DNA of 64,000 nt from Magicicada septendecula. Lineage: Eukaryota; Arthropoda; Insecta; Hemiptera; Cicadidae. The notes under the pieces are model-generated. The model saw only the letters and a program-made list of their open reading frames with translations. It was not told the origin of the DNA and ran no database searches. A program made the position numbers and the translations under genes. Each line of letters begins with the position of its first letter. Position 1 is the stretch's first letter. This document shows, piece after piece, positions 9,935 to 21,035 of the stretch. The DNA lies in the NCBI GenBank assembly GCA_034769895.1, contig CM068367.1, positions 86,667,654 to 86,731,653 on the forward strand. Direction: 5' to 3'.

Positions 9935-10743
9935 TACTATTTTCGTTCTTACTTCAATCCTGATGTAAACAAACAGGCGTGTTACATCTGAAACGCTATT
10001 TGCTGCTTGAATTAGAGGCGTCCACCCTGACAGAAGGAGTACAGACATGGTGCATATAATATCGGTACTGTATACACACATGTAAATTGTAATAATTTGT
10101 CCTGACCAAAGTAAAATTTGTTTGATTGTGTTAGACCGACATCGAAATATTTTATAACACCAGTTAATGGGTGTTTTTTATTAGCCCTTCAAAAATCGCA
10201 ACAAAACAAAAAAGTAAAGTTTATTTAAAACAAAAATAGAAGCTGTCATAATTACCAATGTACTGTATATTACCAATTGCTGTCAGAGATTAATTCAATC
10301 ACTTCCATAATTGTGTCGGAACTTGTATCGTCACTTGAGTCAGCGTTACTATTCACAACGACGTCGGTAAAGTGGGCCAGTTACCAGAGCTTATCTTTTG
10401 TCTTAAATTTATGCTCGGTACAGTGGCACCACTTGTCCGCCGTTGTTCATTTACCGCCTTCTCTATCAATTGTTTTATATCGGGTAGCTTATTATTGTTG
10501 TGTTGTGACAGGCAACATATCCTTTCAACTAGCACTATATTAATTCAATAGGATTCAGGATACAGTGATAAGGAGAAAGTCTGAAAACATGTGCCTGATT
10601 TAAGTGGTAAGATAAATCTCACATACTATACATGCGCGTCATGCATTACTGTGTGAACAGTGTCAACGCCCCTGACCAATAGCGTTTCAGATTTGTCACG
10701 TGGGTTTGTTTACATTAGGATTGAACTAAGAACGGAAATAGTA
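9935..10743 (-). mobile_element. Tc1/mariner-superfamily element with long inverted repeats
   Basis: The two ends are inverted repeats extending 75 bases or more with moderate divergence; the outer blocks are TACTATTTTCGTTCTTA (left) and TACTATTTCCGTTCTTA (right, reversed), then shared TTCAATCCT-ATGTAAACAAAC and ATCTGAAACGCTATT. Both ends are flanked by TA (9933-9934 and 10,744-10,745), the target used by this superfamily, although TA-rich surroundings make the exact end uncertain. The interior (10,270-10,560) contains the C-terminal end of a Tc1/IS630-type transposase on the minus strand. Most of the gene is missing, so this is a non-autonomous derivative. Confidence 0.7.
10270..10560 (-). 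pseudogene. Tc1/IS630-type transposase, C-terminal remnant
   Basis: On the minus strand the sequence reads LNPIELI, then two stops, LKGYVACH and, after a one-base shift, NNNKLPDIKQLIEKAVNE. NPIELIW followed by K-G-Y-V-A and a DIKxLxxEAVNxV helix is the hallmark end of Tc1/mariner-IS630 transposases, where the D/E of the catalytic triad lies just before NPIEL. A serine/aspartate-rich tail follows (NADSSDDTSSDT). The catalytic domain is absent. Confidence 0.7.
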
Positions 10744-10755
10744 TATATACTTAAA

Positions 10756-10756
<1 letters not shown>

Positions 10757-10789
<33 letters not shown>
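10757..10789. repeat. (CA)n microsatellite
   Basis: About sixteen CA units directly beside the right end of the Tc1/mariner-like element. Confidence 0.95.
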
Positions 10790-11700
10790 TTTTATTACCT
10801 TAGCAGTACCTAATTTAAAGTTTAAGTCTCGATTAATGTTTATAGAGAAATTCGTCAGTTCTTGGGTAGAGAAAGAAGCTCTCTTTACAACTTAGTTACT
10901 TAAATAAATATTGAAACAGTTTTCCGCGAAACACAACAGCGCGGCGAAAACATGTAAACAAAAATGGATTCGGCTGAAAAACGAAAAAATAATGAAAATA
11001 AAGTTTTAGACAACTTTTAATAATGAGGCAGTGAGCTTGTATAATAAATTTCTCTTTTGGTAACTATTGTTTCTTAAGGTGTAGCCTATAATTAAAACAA
11101 ATGTAACAAAATGTTTTAAAACCTTTAGTCTGTTTTTAATTGTTTATATTGACTGTGCTTTCCAATAGAAAGCTCGCACAGAAGTACAAAGATACACAGA
11201 AACAGAAAACAGTTTCACGTTTAATAAACTGTTTAAAAACCAAACAAAAATAAAATCAAGATGATTACTAACAGTGACTTAATATACAAATATTTTGTAA
11301 TAATTCAGCCCTTACAGGGTATATTGCCAAAGTAGTTTAGGATGAATTACTTTAGCTATATCAGAACCAACTATAAAATAGGGTAAAACTGTGGTCGGAA
11401 TATTTTATGACTTTGAGAGCGGATGGGAATTAGTTGGAGCATTGTTATAACCAATCTTCTTTTTGGTCTCCCTCCTGCTCTTCTTCCTCCTGATCCTCCA
11501 ATGAATACTTTTTTCACTGCTCTATTCTGTGTCAATTTTTCTACGTGACGTGCCTACCTAATTCTACCTTGTTTTATTCTTAAAGAAAAGTGCAACTAAT
11601 TTCTTCTTTGCTTTGTAGATAAAATAATTTTTATCCGCTTTGCAATCCACCATATACTTTTACATAAAAGTAAACTGTCAACGAAACCTAATATAACGCG
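10790..11700. other. No gene seen; AT-rich
   Basis: No long open frames and no repeat boundary recognised over about 900 bases. A pyrimidine-rich patch with CTCCTGCTCTTCTTCCTCCTG lies at about 11,470-11,495. Confidence 0.5.
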
Positions 11701-11704
11701 TGCA

Positions 11705-11873
11705 CACGAACGCGCGCGCGCGCGTGTGTGTGTAAAAAACTGAGAGATTCTGGTCACGGCGTTGGTTCATCGCTATGGGAATGAAATTTAACGCTGACCC
11801 ACATGACATATACAGAGAATAATTTGACAGTTTGAGGTAGGCCGGATAAGGCCTTGATTATAACGTGTACCAA

Positions 11874-11911
<38 letters not shown>

Positions 11912-12075
11912 CACACACACACATACGTGTTAAATTTAATCAGTGTAAGCCTACTACAGTAAATCTGTCGGACGGGTTTGTATTTAACGAAGATTGCCCC
12001 CTCGAGTATCGCTCGCAAGAGAATTTAATCTGAACATTGCGACACACCATACTATAGCAGGAAAAAATGTATCTT
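11705..12075. repeat. Dispersed repeat family A, copy 1
   Basis: Aligns in the same orientation with 24,490-24,850. Order of shared blocks: (GC)n/(GT)n run, CGTTGG-TCATCGCTATG, ATGAAATTTAA, AGAATAATTTGAC, GTGTACCAAGG, a GA-rich microsatellite (11,876-11,911), CGTGTTAAATTTAATC, ATCTGTCGGACGG, GAGAATTTAATCTG and TATAGCAGGAAAA. Both copies carry GT and GA microsatellites at the same positions, so these belong to the repeat. No coding capacity and no clear tRNA-type promoter were seen, so I cannot say whether it is a SINE or part of a larger element. Confidence 0.8.
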
Positions 12076-12292
12076 CTTTCTATTTTTTTTGTTAAAACTA
12101 CACTGGAAACAAAAGTGTCTGATCTGATATAAAATAAAATATAGCCTAATTATCTGTGTTAAAATATAACATATTTTCCGTACTCTTTAAAATAAAAATA
12201 TTATATATATTATATGTTATATATTTGTGTTACATGGAACATATTTTTACAATGGTCACACATGTCACACCACCATGTCACATATCACCACA

Positions 12293-12300
12293 GTTTTATT
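12293..12300. repeat. hAT target-site duplication, left
   Basis: GTTTTATT, identical to 13,124-13,131. Confidence 0.9.
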
Positions 12301-13123
12301 CAGTGGCGAAGTTACATGGAGGCAATGCCTACCCTAAAAAATTCTGTAGAATAAAAATTATAAATACGTATGAACTACATGACGTAAAGATTATACATTG
12401 TTACCGCGACTGTCGAATTTATTAGGCCGAAACGTGCTTTACTGAGCGACCGCTAAATGGTGACAGGGAGACTCGGCATAGCTCGTTTAAAGCGAATGAG
12501 GCAACCTGAACTTGCCTCAGCGTTTTTTGTATACATCGTATGTAAGCAATGTGCCGGAGTGATAGGGAAGTGAAGGGAGGGGGAATTGTCCCGTGCTGTA
12601 CACATAGAGCGTTGAGGCATGCCTCACTTCTGTGGTCCAAACATTCAAGTTAAAGCGCGCTGTGTTGTTTATAAGTGTGTTTATTTTATGCGGTTATTAA
12701 AAGTGTCCCTGTTATTCCGCTGAACTAACAGATGATCAAGATTGTTATTTGAATTATTTGTAACATTAAACATATATATATAGAAACTAATCAAGTTTAA
12801 AAATTTGAAGTTCAATCAGTTGTATTATTGTGTATGACTAATACAAGGATTGTTCAATAGAAACACGTATAGAGCTGTAAAGCATTTTTTATTCAACGAT
12901 TTAAAAAGAAGTCTCCATTAGCATTAAGACATGAGTTCCACTGTTGCACAAACCTGTAGATTCCCTGCTAGTAAAATTCTTACGGCTGTTTGTGAAACCA
13001 TTCGCTTACAGCAAACTCTACCTCAGCGTCCGATGTGAACCACCATCCTTTTAGTGATTCCTTAAAAAAAATTTAAGATAAGATTTTTGCCTACCCATTC
13101 ATTAACTACTAGCTTCGCCACTG
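12301..13123. mobile_element. Non-autonomous hAT element, 823 bp
   Basis: Starts CAGTGGCGAAGTTACATGGA and ends, reversed, CAGTGGCGAAGCTAGTAGTT; the first 11 bases match exactly. An 8-base duplication GTTTTATT flanks it on both sides. GGTAGGCA-type sequence recurs inside both ends. No hAT transposase is encoded. The terminal CAGTGGCG is close to the CAGTGGCGTAGC of the hAT at 6454-9038, so the two may be mobilised by related enzymes. It contains a fragment of mariner transposase (12,880-13,062). Confidence 0.92.
12880..13062 (-). pseudogene. Mariner transposase C-terminal fragment inside hAT
   Basis: Minus-strand reading gives SLKGWWFTSDAEVEFAVSEW, FHKQP, stop, EFY, stop, QGIYRFVQQWNSCLNANGDFF. 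This is the C-terminal part of a mariner-family transposase (the GxxFxSDxEVxxAV and WxxCLxxxGDYF pattern). Two in-frame stops show decay. Either a mariner copy inserted into this hAT and was then partly lost, or the hAT captured it. Confidence 0.8.
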
Positions 13124-13131
13124 GTTTTATT
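13124..13131. repeat. hAT target-site duplication, right
   Basis: GTTTTATT, identical to 12,293-12,300. Confidence 0.9.
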
Positions 13132-14210
13132 ACAGAAGGATAACTTATTGCGCGGCGGAAACTTGCATACAATTTGTATTTACACATTAAACAAAAAGTA
13201 TCGTATGAGTCAGCTCTCTCAGTTATAAGATGAACCGTTACGTTCTTGTATAACAGATAATAAATGTCACCAAGTGAATAAAATTCACTTCGCAAAGAGA
13301 CAATACCTCACTTGTCACTAAATATCGTACTGATGTCACCGAACAACCTCGTTCGCCGAACTCACAAACTCAATTGTTTGCAGACGCTTACATGCGTCAG
13401 TAACAATATACAGATAAAACATATATACCATTTAAACACACTAAAAACAAAATTCTAATCAATAATTTTTAAAACAAAAACAAGCTCAACCAAAACAACA
13501 AAATGTTAAATACCCATCTATTTGAAAGCTACTAACAAAAGACTTATTTGTTATACGTTATAGTATTAGATATAGTATTAGTATAATACTAAACTAACAT
13601 TGAAATAATACCAACATTTAAAAAATAATGAAAAGAATATTAATTAACTCTATAATCGCATTAAAAACAAAACATTAGGAATCCAGTTTGGAAATAAACG
13701 CCATAAATATGCAATAATCAAAAATAATAATATAGCCTATTGATAAAACATATACACCACACAAGCTCACCATTATGGACACCTACACATACAGATTAAA
13801 TACAAAACAAATTAATAACAAATTCTAATCAATAATTTTTAAAACAAAACAAAGTTTTAGAAGAACACAGCAAAACTTTAATTACTATTAGAAGGCTTTA
13901 AATAAAAAACATAAAAACATCTGAAACCAATTTACTAATACTACAACAAATATCTAACGCCAAATTAAAATAGTTCAAATTCTTATATATTTACGTCACC
14001 AAACAAAGTAACCGTGGTTATGAAACGTTTTTCATAACTAAGTATTAATACATTTACGGCCGTATATAATTACGTATTTTACCCACCCACTTACAAGTTG
14101 CGTAAAAATTGTAAAAAGATGAATAATAATTCAAAATTGTTAGAAATTAGAGGAACGTAACCTTACGTCAAAAGTTTACTTGCGACTAAAGTAAAAAATG
14201 ACACGATGTT
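13132..14210. other. No gene seen; very AT-rich
   Basis: About 1.1 kb. The block AACAAATTCTAATCAATAATTTTTAAAACAAA near 13,820 recurs in similar form near 13,450, showing an internal repeat of about 370 bases, poorly conserved. No open frames of interest. Confidence 0.5.
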
Positions 14211-14214
14211 AAAG

Positions 14215-14580
14215 TTCAATAAAGTGTGGCTGTATCCTGTACTCTATGTGGAAGCGAAATGTGGATCTTAAATACTGGAACTTGTAGTAGATCCAGATGA
14301 GATGAGGTCTCTAATATCAGTCATCGGGTACAAAAATTCATTGCCTTGAAAATCTAGGAAAGCCAAAGATTTTACAATTTAAACAAAACACATTGAAAAT
14401 ATAGAGAGAGTGAACACGTGTTACACGTGAAAGACGAAAGCTTTCTTAAAAAATTCTATTTTGTAGGGCCACAGGAACAAAAATACTGGCAGACCGGAAA
14501 GACGATAGTTCTGCCAATGAAATTTAACGGACCAAACGGTCTATTGTTTGTGAAATAAGAAGAAGAAGAAGAACGAACGA
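14215..14580 (+). pseudogene. LINE 3' end with (GAA)n tail
   Basis: Fragments of an ORF2 C-terminus can be read in shifting frames: LCGSEMWIL near 14,250 (the LLYGSExW block) and GHRNKNTGRPERR near 14,480 (the GRPRKRW block). It ends in a GAAGAAGAAGAA run (14,561-14,575) that turns into GAAC repeats. It is heavily decayed; family assignment rests on the two motifs and the tail. Confidence 0.55.
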
Positions 14581-14611
14581 ACGAAAGAACAAAAATTATT
14601 GTTTCACAATT

Positions 14612-14975
14612 ACAAGGCAGGGGGAACGAGACCACTCAAATTTAATTACGCCACGGGATACCACTATGAATAGTTATATCAGCTGATGTGAGTCTGTGTG
14701 CGTTTGTCAATATAATGGGAGATTACGCATGATGAATCCCTCTCGGGTGGCTGCACAAATTAAGGAATTACGTAATAAACCTAGGATTGTAATACAAATA
14801 TTAGTACAGCTACCTGTTGTCTCATTCCCATGGCCCAAGCTTGACGTTAATTGAATAGTACGTATTCACGTAATATTGTTCACTTTGTGCAACGTTTATC
14901 TGATCTTGCTGACATATTGTTGCGAGCATAAACTGTAGAGTATACAATAACATTCAAAGTGAAAACAGAATACAT
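14612..14975. repeat. Dispersed repeat family B, copy 2
   Basis: Same orientation as 5513-5870, with shared blocks ACCACTCAA, GTCAATATAATG, CTCTCGGGTGGCTGCACAAATTA, TGTCTCATTCCCATGGCC and AAAGTGAAAAC/AAGTGAAACC. It lies between two LINE fragments. Confidence 0.75.
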
Positions 14976-15019
14976 CCATCTGCAATCTATTTGGTTTTTT
15001 AACATTTTCTTTTTTTCTA

Positions 15020-15715
15020 ATGAATGGGGAGTTGGCCCATAGAAATATCAGAAGGTCATATAGGGGACTAAAGGTAAAGATGAATAAAATAAAATACATG
15101 GCAATAGATGACTTTTATATTGGAGGAAAATATGGGGAAATTTCATATACAGAGGAATACCTACAAGTATTTAGGGGTGAAAATTACGGCCAATGGGAAG
15201 CAAGACAAAGAAATAAAATCCAGAATTAATTTAGAAAAGATGTCTATATCTACATTAAATGGAATCCTGTGGGATACATAAATTACAGCAGAAACTAAAA
15301 CCGAAATATTTAAAACCATTGTTAGAAGTATCATGACTTACGAATCAGAAGTTTCGACTACTAATAAACACACAAGAACAAAATTATTGACAGCAGAGAT
15401 GGACTTTGGAGACATTCGGCAAGATTATCCAGACGTGAGAAAATTATAAATGAAGTCATTAAATACAGAATAAATGTAAACAATTTATTTGTTGATTTTA
15501 TCCAAACAAAAAATTACAATGGTATGGCCACACAAAAAGAATGGCACAGGAAAGATTGCCAAGGTGAGTTATGGAATGGACCCCACCAAGAAGAAGGAAA
15601 AGAGGGAGACCACCTATCACCTGGATAGAAGACATTCAGACAAGACTGAGGGAACGAGAAATTGAAGATCTTTGGATGGACAAGAATAAGACAATAATCA
15701 CTTTCCATTAATCAG
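15020..15715 (+). pseudogene. LINE reverse transcriptase, C-terminal part
   Basis: Reading across frames: LKVKMNKIKYMAI (the MNxxKTxxM block), YTEEYLQV, ETKTEIFKTIVRSIMTYESEVSTTNK (the IxxPVLTYGSExWT block), then MAQERLPR, and after frameshifts MEWTPPRRRKRGRPPITWIEDI, the conserved C-terminal GRPxxxW block. The YADD catalytic box is not present. At least three frameshifts are needed to join the pieces. 5'-truncated and dead. No clear microsatellite tail or TSD was identified. Confidence 0.75.
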
Positions 15716-15774
15716 CAACAATCAATTGATAAGAACTTTAGCGGCCGTTGTTGCTTGTATAGGTCCCGAAGATG

Positions 15775-15921
15775 TTCCAGAATAATTTTCCATTCCAATT
15801 TAGCAGCATGCCAGCATAATTTGCGTAGTTGAAAGTACTCGAACAGTCTGGAGAGCTACGTTAGTAGACGGCCTTGATACAGACGCTGCATCTGCTAGGA
15901 TAGCCGAGAAGCGTATAAAAG
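15775..15921 (+). promoter_or_regulatory. Second HSE-like + TATA module
   Basis: TTCCAGAA at 15,775-15,782 and an imperfect three-unit heat shock element (GAA, GTC, GAG at 15,841-15,853) precede TATAAAAG at 15,914-15,921. The TATA box is followed by a perfect 8-base stem, CGCTCTCG...CGAGAGCG (15,924-15,945). TCTGGAGAGC is shared with the module at 1641-1650. The two may be diverged members of one LTR or promoter family. No open frame of substance lies downstream. Confidence 0.4.
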
Positions 15922-15945
15922 GACGCTCTCGTAAAGTCGAGAGCG

Positions 15946-17455
15946 TTAAGTAGTTATCGTAACAATATTCTTCTTCACCTACACCCAACTAAGTACTCCA
16001 ACGTCTCAATCTTTTCCATCTTCTCTTCTCGAACAGTTGGCTAATTTTATTTATCCGGCAATCCTCACTGCTAGCAGCCGTTGTGTCTTATTAATTCTCA
16101 AGTTTCACAGCCTGTGTAGAATTGTTTCAACTTCGACTTTATACAGTACGTATATGTCCCTTTTCGTTTTGCCAGTGGCATACAGAAACACTGCTACACA
16201 AGACGAAATAACGTCAACTCAGAGTAACACTTATCACGACGAACAGGGAAATTTAATGTACGCTAATTTCCCCGCACATTAAATAACCATATTTTAAATT
16301 TGTGAAACGTTTTTGTCCAAGGAGTTGCTCTACTTTATCAAAACGCTATTACACAAAGTTTAATGCTATTGTACAGTAAATTGTAGATACTAATGAGACG
16401 GTTGCCTGGCAACGGGAATTTGCAATTTATTGTTTACACAAGTACAAGCTTTTATTTTTTTATTCCCACGTGTGTTGTGCAGTTTTCTTTAAAACGTCGT
16501 TAATGACTATCAAAATAGCAAACGTAAAACATACAAACCTAAATACGTATAAGTACTATTTTAAGAAATACTCGTGTCAAATAAACGATAAAAAGAGAGA
16601 CATTTACCACTTGTGTTAGTTGCTAGTGATGATAAACAATTCGTTGAATATCGATAAGCGAATTCAGCGCCATTTGTTACTTGCTTTGATAGTATTGTAA
16701 ACGTTTGAAAATACCTTTTGGATTATGTATTGAAGTTGTGAACCGCCCGTGTGGGGCTGCTCTGCGAGTGTCCGGGGCACGTTAATTTGTTACGCTAATT
16801 AAAACAAACTGCCGTTTTTTTTCCGTTATTAGCACTAGTCTTTGATCTATATCAGATTGAGTGGGGACGTGCTCACGCTGGCCGTCGGATTAGTGACAAA
16901 GTGATTAAGAAAGGCTTAATAACAGCGAATAAAGACTTAATAAAGACTTCGAATAACATCGTATACGTATGAAACTTTGCGGCAGAACAAGGTTATACTT
17001 TACAGAGACATTGTAGTTGTGCAATTATGTCATACGCGGTGGCCTGCATGAGCCGAACGATTGTTTTAAGTATTTTTAAAGAGGGCAAAAACAATGGTCG
17101 GTGCTGGTCAAAGCGATGTCGAAGATCATGGCGAGAGGGTAATTATAGGGTAATCGTGGTGTGGTAATTGAATCATCGTTTCACTGCCGAGACTTCCTGA
17201 GAGATCGCATCCATGTAAGATCGTAAAATTAAATTTTGTAGAAAAACTTGAGTGTATCGTATCACTAAAACATTCTTGCTGCCTTTGTTGACTGACGATC
17301 AGAAAGAAACCCATTTTGAAACCTGTCAGAAAATTTAATGGCAATGTCAACTTTGGAGTGCAATGGAAATTGCTCTATAACGATTAAAGATTTTACGAAG
17401 TTAGCAGCACAATTTTATACACACACGTTGTGTTAGGATCTTCATTCTGACTTGG
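15946..17455. other. No gene seen
   Basis: About 1.5 kb with no recognisable coding motif on either strand; open stretches of 74-81 codons at 16,037-16,282 (+) and 17,126-17,350 (-) have no domain that I recognise. Confidence 0.5.
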
Positions 17456-17653
17456 TTATAAATTCGGCGGACTGTATGTGCTCGTTACCACTACCGCGTG
17501 TGTAGCTCGAAGACTGGTGATCATGATGGCGTGGAGACAACAGCATTCCAACATCAAAACCTGTCGCTGGCAGTACTTAATTGTGCAGCTCGCTCTACGC
17601 TCAGGTTGACGTGCTACGAAAATAGTTCGGTCTTTTTTTGAACACACCTTGTA
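17456..17653 (-). mobile_element. Possible mariner-type terminal fragment
   Basis: On the minus strand the piece begins TACAAGGTGTGTTCAAAAAA, a form common at mariner termini, next to TA. A short open frame runs away from it, with no transposase motif that I can identify. No matching opposite end was found, so this would be a one-ended remnant. Confidence 0.3.
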
Positions 17654-18033
17654 TAAACTGTATAGCCTAATATATGTAAAATGTAAGTGCAATAAATATT
17701 TACATAAATCAATCTATATTTTTTCGGTATGTACTGCCAAATCAGCCTGCTACGTAACAGGATCACAAAAGAATAGCACTGCAAAGGTACATACTTTTGT
17801 CATACATGCATACTAGTGATTTAGGTTTCAACCTACGCCAGTAGATAAATTACAACTTCACATATCTTGCAAGTTATAGTAACTGCGAGTTCATTAATGA
17901 TATTTTCATATGCTAACACAACTTCAATAATTATGTCCCCCAAAAAATACAAAATTATTAGAAAAAGGAGGTGTTGCTACGCCTACAATAAAATTAAAAT
18001 TTTAATTAAGAAAGTTGTGTTAATGGTTATAAT

Positions 18034-18215
18034 CACAAACAGAATTATCACTGTTGCACACCACTATAGAAAAATTATTCCGATTAGCGCTTTCAAGCTT
18101 CTCAGCTCATCGTCATTTTGGAAAAATTCGATATGATGATGAGCTGAGGAGCTTGAAAGCGCTAATCGAAATAATTTTTCTACAGTGGTGTGCAACAGTG
18201 ATAATTTTGTTTGTG
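18034..18215. repeat. Near-perfect foldback hairpin element, about 182 bp
   Basis: The left arm (about 18,034-18,113) is the reverse complement of the right arm (about 18,137-18,215) with only a handful of mismatches; a spacer of about 20 bases separates them. Shared blocks are TTATCACTGTTGCACACCAC and GATTAGCGCTTTCAAGC. The high arm identity points to a recent origin or to constraint. If transcribed, the RNA would form a long hairpin. No protein-coding capacity. Confidence 0.9.
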
Positions 18216-19610
18216 TTAGAAATTAAAATTACATGGCTTTTTTAATTATAAAACTCCCAGGTAAACATAAATTCTTGTAATATATGGAAGGCATAATGTT
18301 TGAAAAAATATGTCTATAACGTTTGGTAGATTCACCTGTTATGAATTTATTTGCTTCATTTGTTCTAAACTTGCTGGGATATTACGTGTGAAACAAGGTT
18401 TAAGACACATTAAGTTTTAAGTGGTAAATATCAAGACTCATTTTTTTCTTTTGCTGTGTATCAAGACTCAAATAGTTGCTGTGTCTACTTTTTTATATTC
18501 ATGCTTGGTTTCATTTTAACCACAGCACACCAAAAATTAAGTTGTACTTTACGTACTTTTAAGAGTTAGCATAGAAGCTAATTTTTACACAGAGTGAGTA
18601 ATAATTATAGTCCAGTTTGCTCTGCAGTACAGTGTTTAGCATGGGTCGTTCCTTCATCCTGCAAGTAGCATTGGCCTCCATCTCCAACTGTAACAAAACC
18701 ACAACCAACATCAACATCAGCATAATGGCGAGACTGCCATTATACACTATACCCATTACCATCCAACAGTAATGTTTATAACTTAACTAATAACATTTCA
18801 AATAAATAACTAATATTACTGCCACCATTATAGGCCCAATGACGAGACTACCACACCATTATCACAGTCATTCTGCAGTCGTTATTTTCTTGAAGAATTC
18901 TTTTCCACTTCATTAAGGAAGAAAACGGAACGTGGTTGTTCCTGTATCTTGCGAAAGGGAATGTTACGTGTCTTACAGGCCGAGCTACGCAGGAGTCCAA
19001 AACTCAGGATATAGTTTTGGGCGGTGTCGAAACAGGTGATTGATTTATTGTGTTTGACAAAATCCTCCTTTCCGTTTCCGGGATATTGGCGGTAATGTAA
19101 AAAACTGGACACGTTGTGTGGGTACCAAGTAATTAAATTTATTTGTTGTTGCAAAGAACTCGCGCGCAGACGGGTTGCATGCAATCGGTTGCATACTGTA
19201 ATAGGCTACATTTGAAACAATGCCCCATATCGAGCGCGTGAAACTAATAGTTGCACGAACAGTTGCATAGCTTGCAATCGATTGCACATCGTGCAACCGA
19301 ATGCAGTGTAATAGATCTCATTTAAACCAATGCCCCGACAACGTTTTCTGCAATTAGTTGCATGAAATATAATACACCTAGTGTAATAGAGGCCTTAGTT
19401 ACGGTACCTCTCCTCTTTCCCCACTCCCATTGTAGAGAAGAATTCAGCGACTTACACAAACTTGCGACAGTAACACAGCAGAACGTTACCATCTGGCAAG
19501 CATCGCAGACACCCGGATGATGGCTGCTGGACACACCACCTGTCTATTTGACTGGGACTGAAATACAACTCAGTCTATATCGAGCCTCTGGAGAACAAAA
19601 GGACAAATGA
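18216..19610. other. No gene seen
   Basis: About 1.4 kb. A patch at 19,170-19,370 repeats GTTGCAT/GTTGCATG motifs several times (AATCGGTTGCATAC, ACAGTTGCATAGC, ATTAGTTGCATGA) and TTTGAAACAATGCCCC / TTTAAACCAATGCCCC, a weak tandem duplication with a period of about 120 bases. Confidence 0.5.
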
Positions 19611-19612
19611 AA

Positions 19613-20470
19613 CCTTCTTCTTCCTCTTTTTTTTACCTTCCTTATTAGGACTCTGTCCCGCTGTATAACAACGGTCCTACATGCTGTCATTCCACCTCTT
19701 CCTTGGCTGACCAATGCTTCTCTTCGTGTTTGGTTGGGTATCTCTTGCCTTTTTTACTAGCCTTTTGTCATCCATTCTTGATATGTGTTCATTCCATATC
19801 CTTCTTCTTTCCGCAATCCAATAATTAATATCTGTTACAATACATGTTTCTCTTATACTATTTTTTGGCAACCTACCTTACCTTGTCTCTCCTAGTATCC
19901 TCCGTAATATAGTAATTCCTATAGTTTGTCGTTTTCTTTGAGTTGTTGCTGCATGCTTGTTCTTTGATGCAAAGGATATTACTGGGCGTATTGTGCTTTT
20001 GTAAACCTTAGGTTTTGCTTCTTGTATGAGGTATCTATTATTCCATATAAGGTCATTCATGCATCCAGCAATCCAGCAAGGCTTGTAAGCCTTGTTCCTA
20101 AGTAGTCTGTTTGCAGTATTTGTTCTATTATTCTGTAATTTATCACAAGCTTAATGGGTTATGTGAAATTGTAATTGATTTTGTTTTCTCTTCCGCTATC
20201 TTCATGTTATATTTCTGGAATGCTTTGTAATTTTAACAAAGTTAAAATTATTAAAATTAATTGTAGACAAGTCTTTGTAAGTCATTTTAATTTTCCGTTA
20301 TTAAAATAATGTCGTCTGCATAACATATAATATTAAACACACTTCTACCCACCCTATATCCTCTTATGCTTTACCTGCTTAATAATTTCATCCATAAATA
20401 CATTGAAGAGTATGAGACTTAGGGAGTCTCCCTGAAATGAAACCTGTATTGAACAAAAAACTGCAGTGTT
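19613..20470 (-). pseudogene. LINE reverse transcriptase, palm to C-terminus
   Basis: Minus-strand motifs in order: QGDSLSLILFNVFMDEI (RT block B, near 20,440-20,390), a frame-shifted YADDIIL catalytic box near 20,310-20,285, MNDLIWNNRYLIQEAKPKVYKSTIRPV (20,060-19,980), then after a frameshift IRETCIVTDINYWIAERRRIWNEHISRM and GQPRKRWNDS. It is one of the more complete LINE traces here since it retains the palm. It ends in a TTC-rich tail (19,613-19,635). Frameshifts make it inactive. Confidence 0.8.
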
Positions 20471-20924
20471 TTGTTCCTAAATCCCACAAGAGTGTGCCAG
20501 TGAGAGCACTTTTAGAAAATAGTTGAACTACGTCACATAGCGATCGTTATATGCATGGCGAGACTCTGCAATCCTCAACACGTGAAGGAGATGAATGTTC
20601 TTGTGCAGACGTAACAACTAATATAGACAACGTTTATATCACACGACGAGTCCGATTGTCCAATTGTCACTGGGGAAAACGAAGCTACTGTGTAACTATG
20701 ACAATTATACAACTCCAGTGTGATTTTATAAGTCCATCCCTCTGCTGGTCCCTTGTTGTTTTCGCCTGCGTCATAATTTACCTGTACGCTGAAATCCACC
20801 CCTGTCGTACGTCCATAAATTACTGTCGCTAATGTTAATTAAAGGTCCGACGAATAAGTTGAATCTGTGTACAAGTGTGTGTGTGTGTGAATGAGTCGAA
20901 AATGTAGTCAGTTTGTGCCGTGTA

Positions 20925-21035
20925 GTGGGGTGGAACACTAACGAGATTTGTAGTATGTTTTACAGCCGGACCACCAACCCCCATTACCAAACCCTCTCCA
21001 GTACCGTTTGTTTTTCACATTCACAACGTTCACTA
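20925..21035 (-). repeat. Family D repeat, inverted copy
   Basis: Its reverse complement carries TTGTGAATGTGAAA, GGTCCGGCTGTAAAAC and TCGTTAGTGTTCCACCC, matching 9449-9560. The first part also resembles 6166-6231. Confidence 0.55.
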
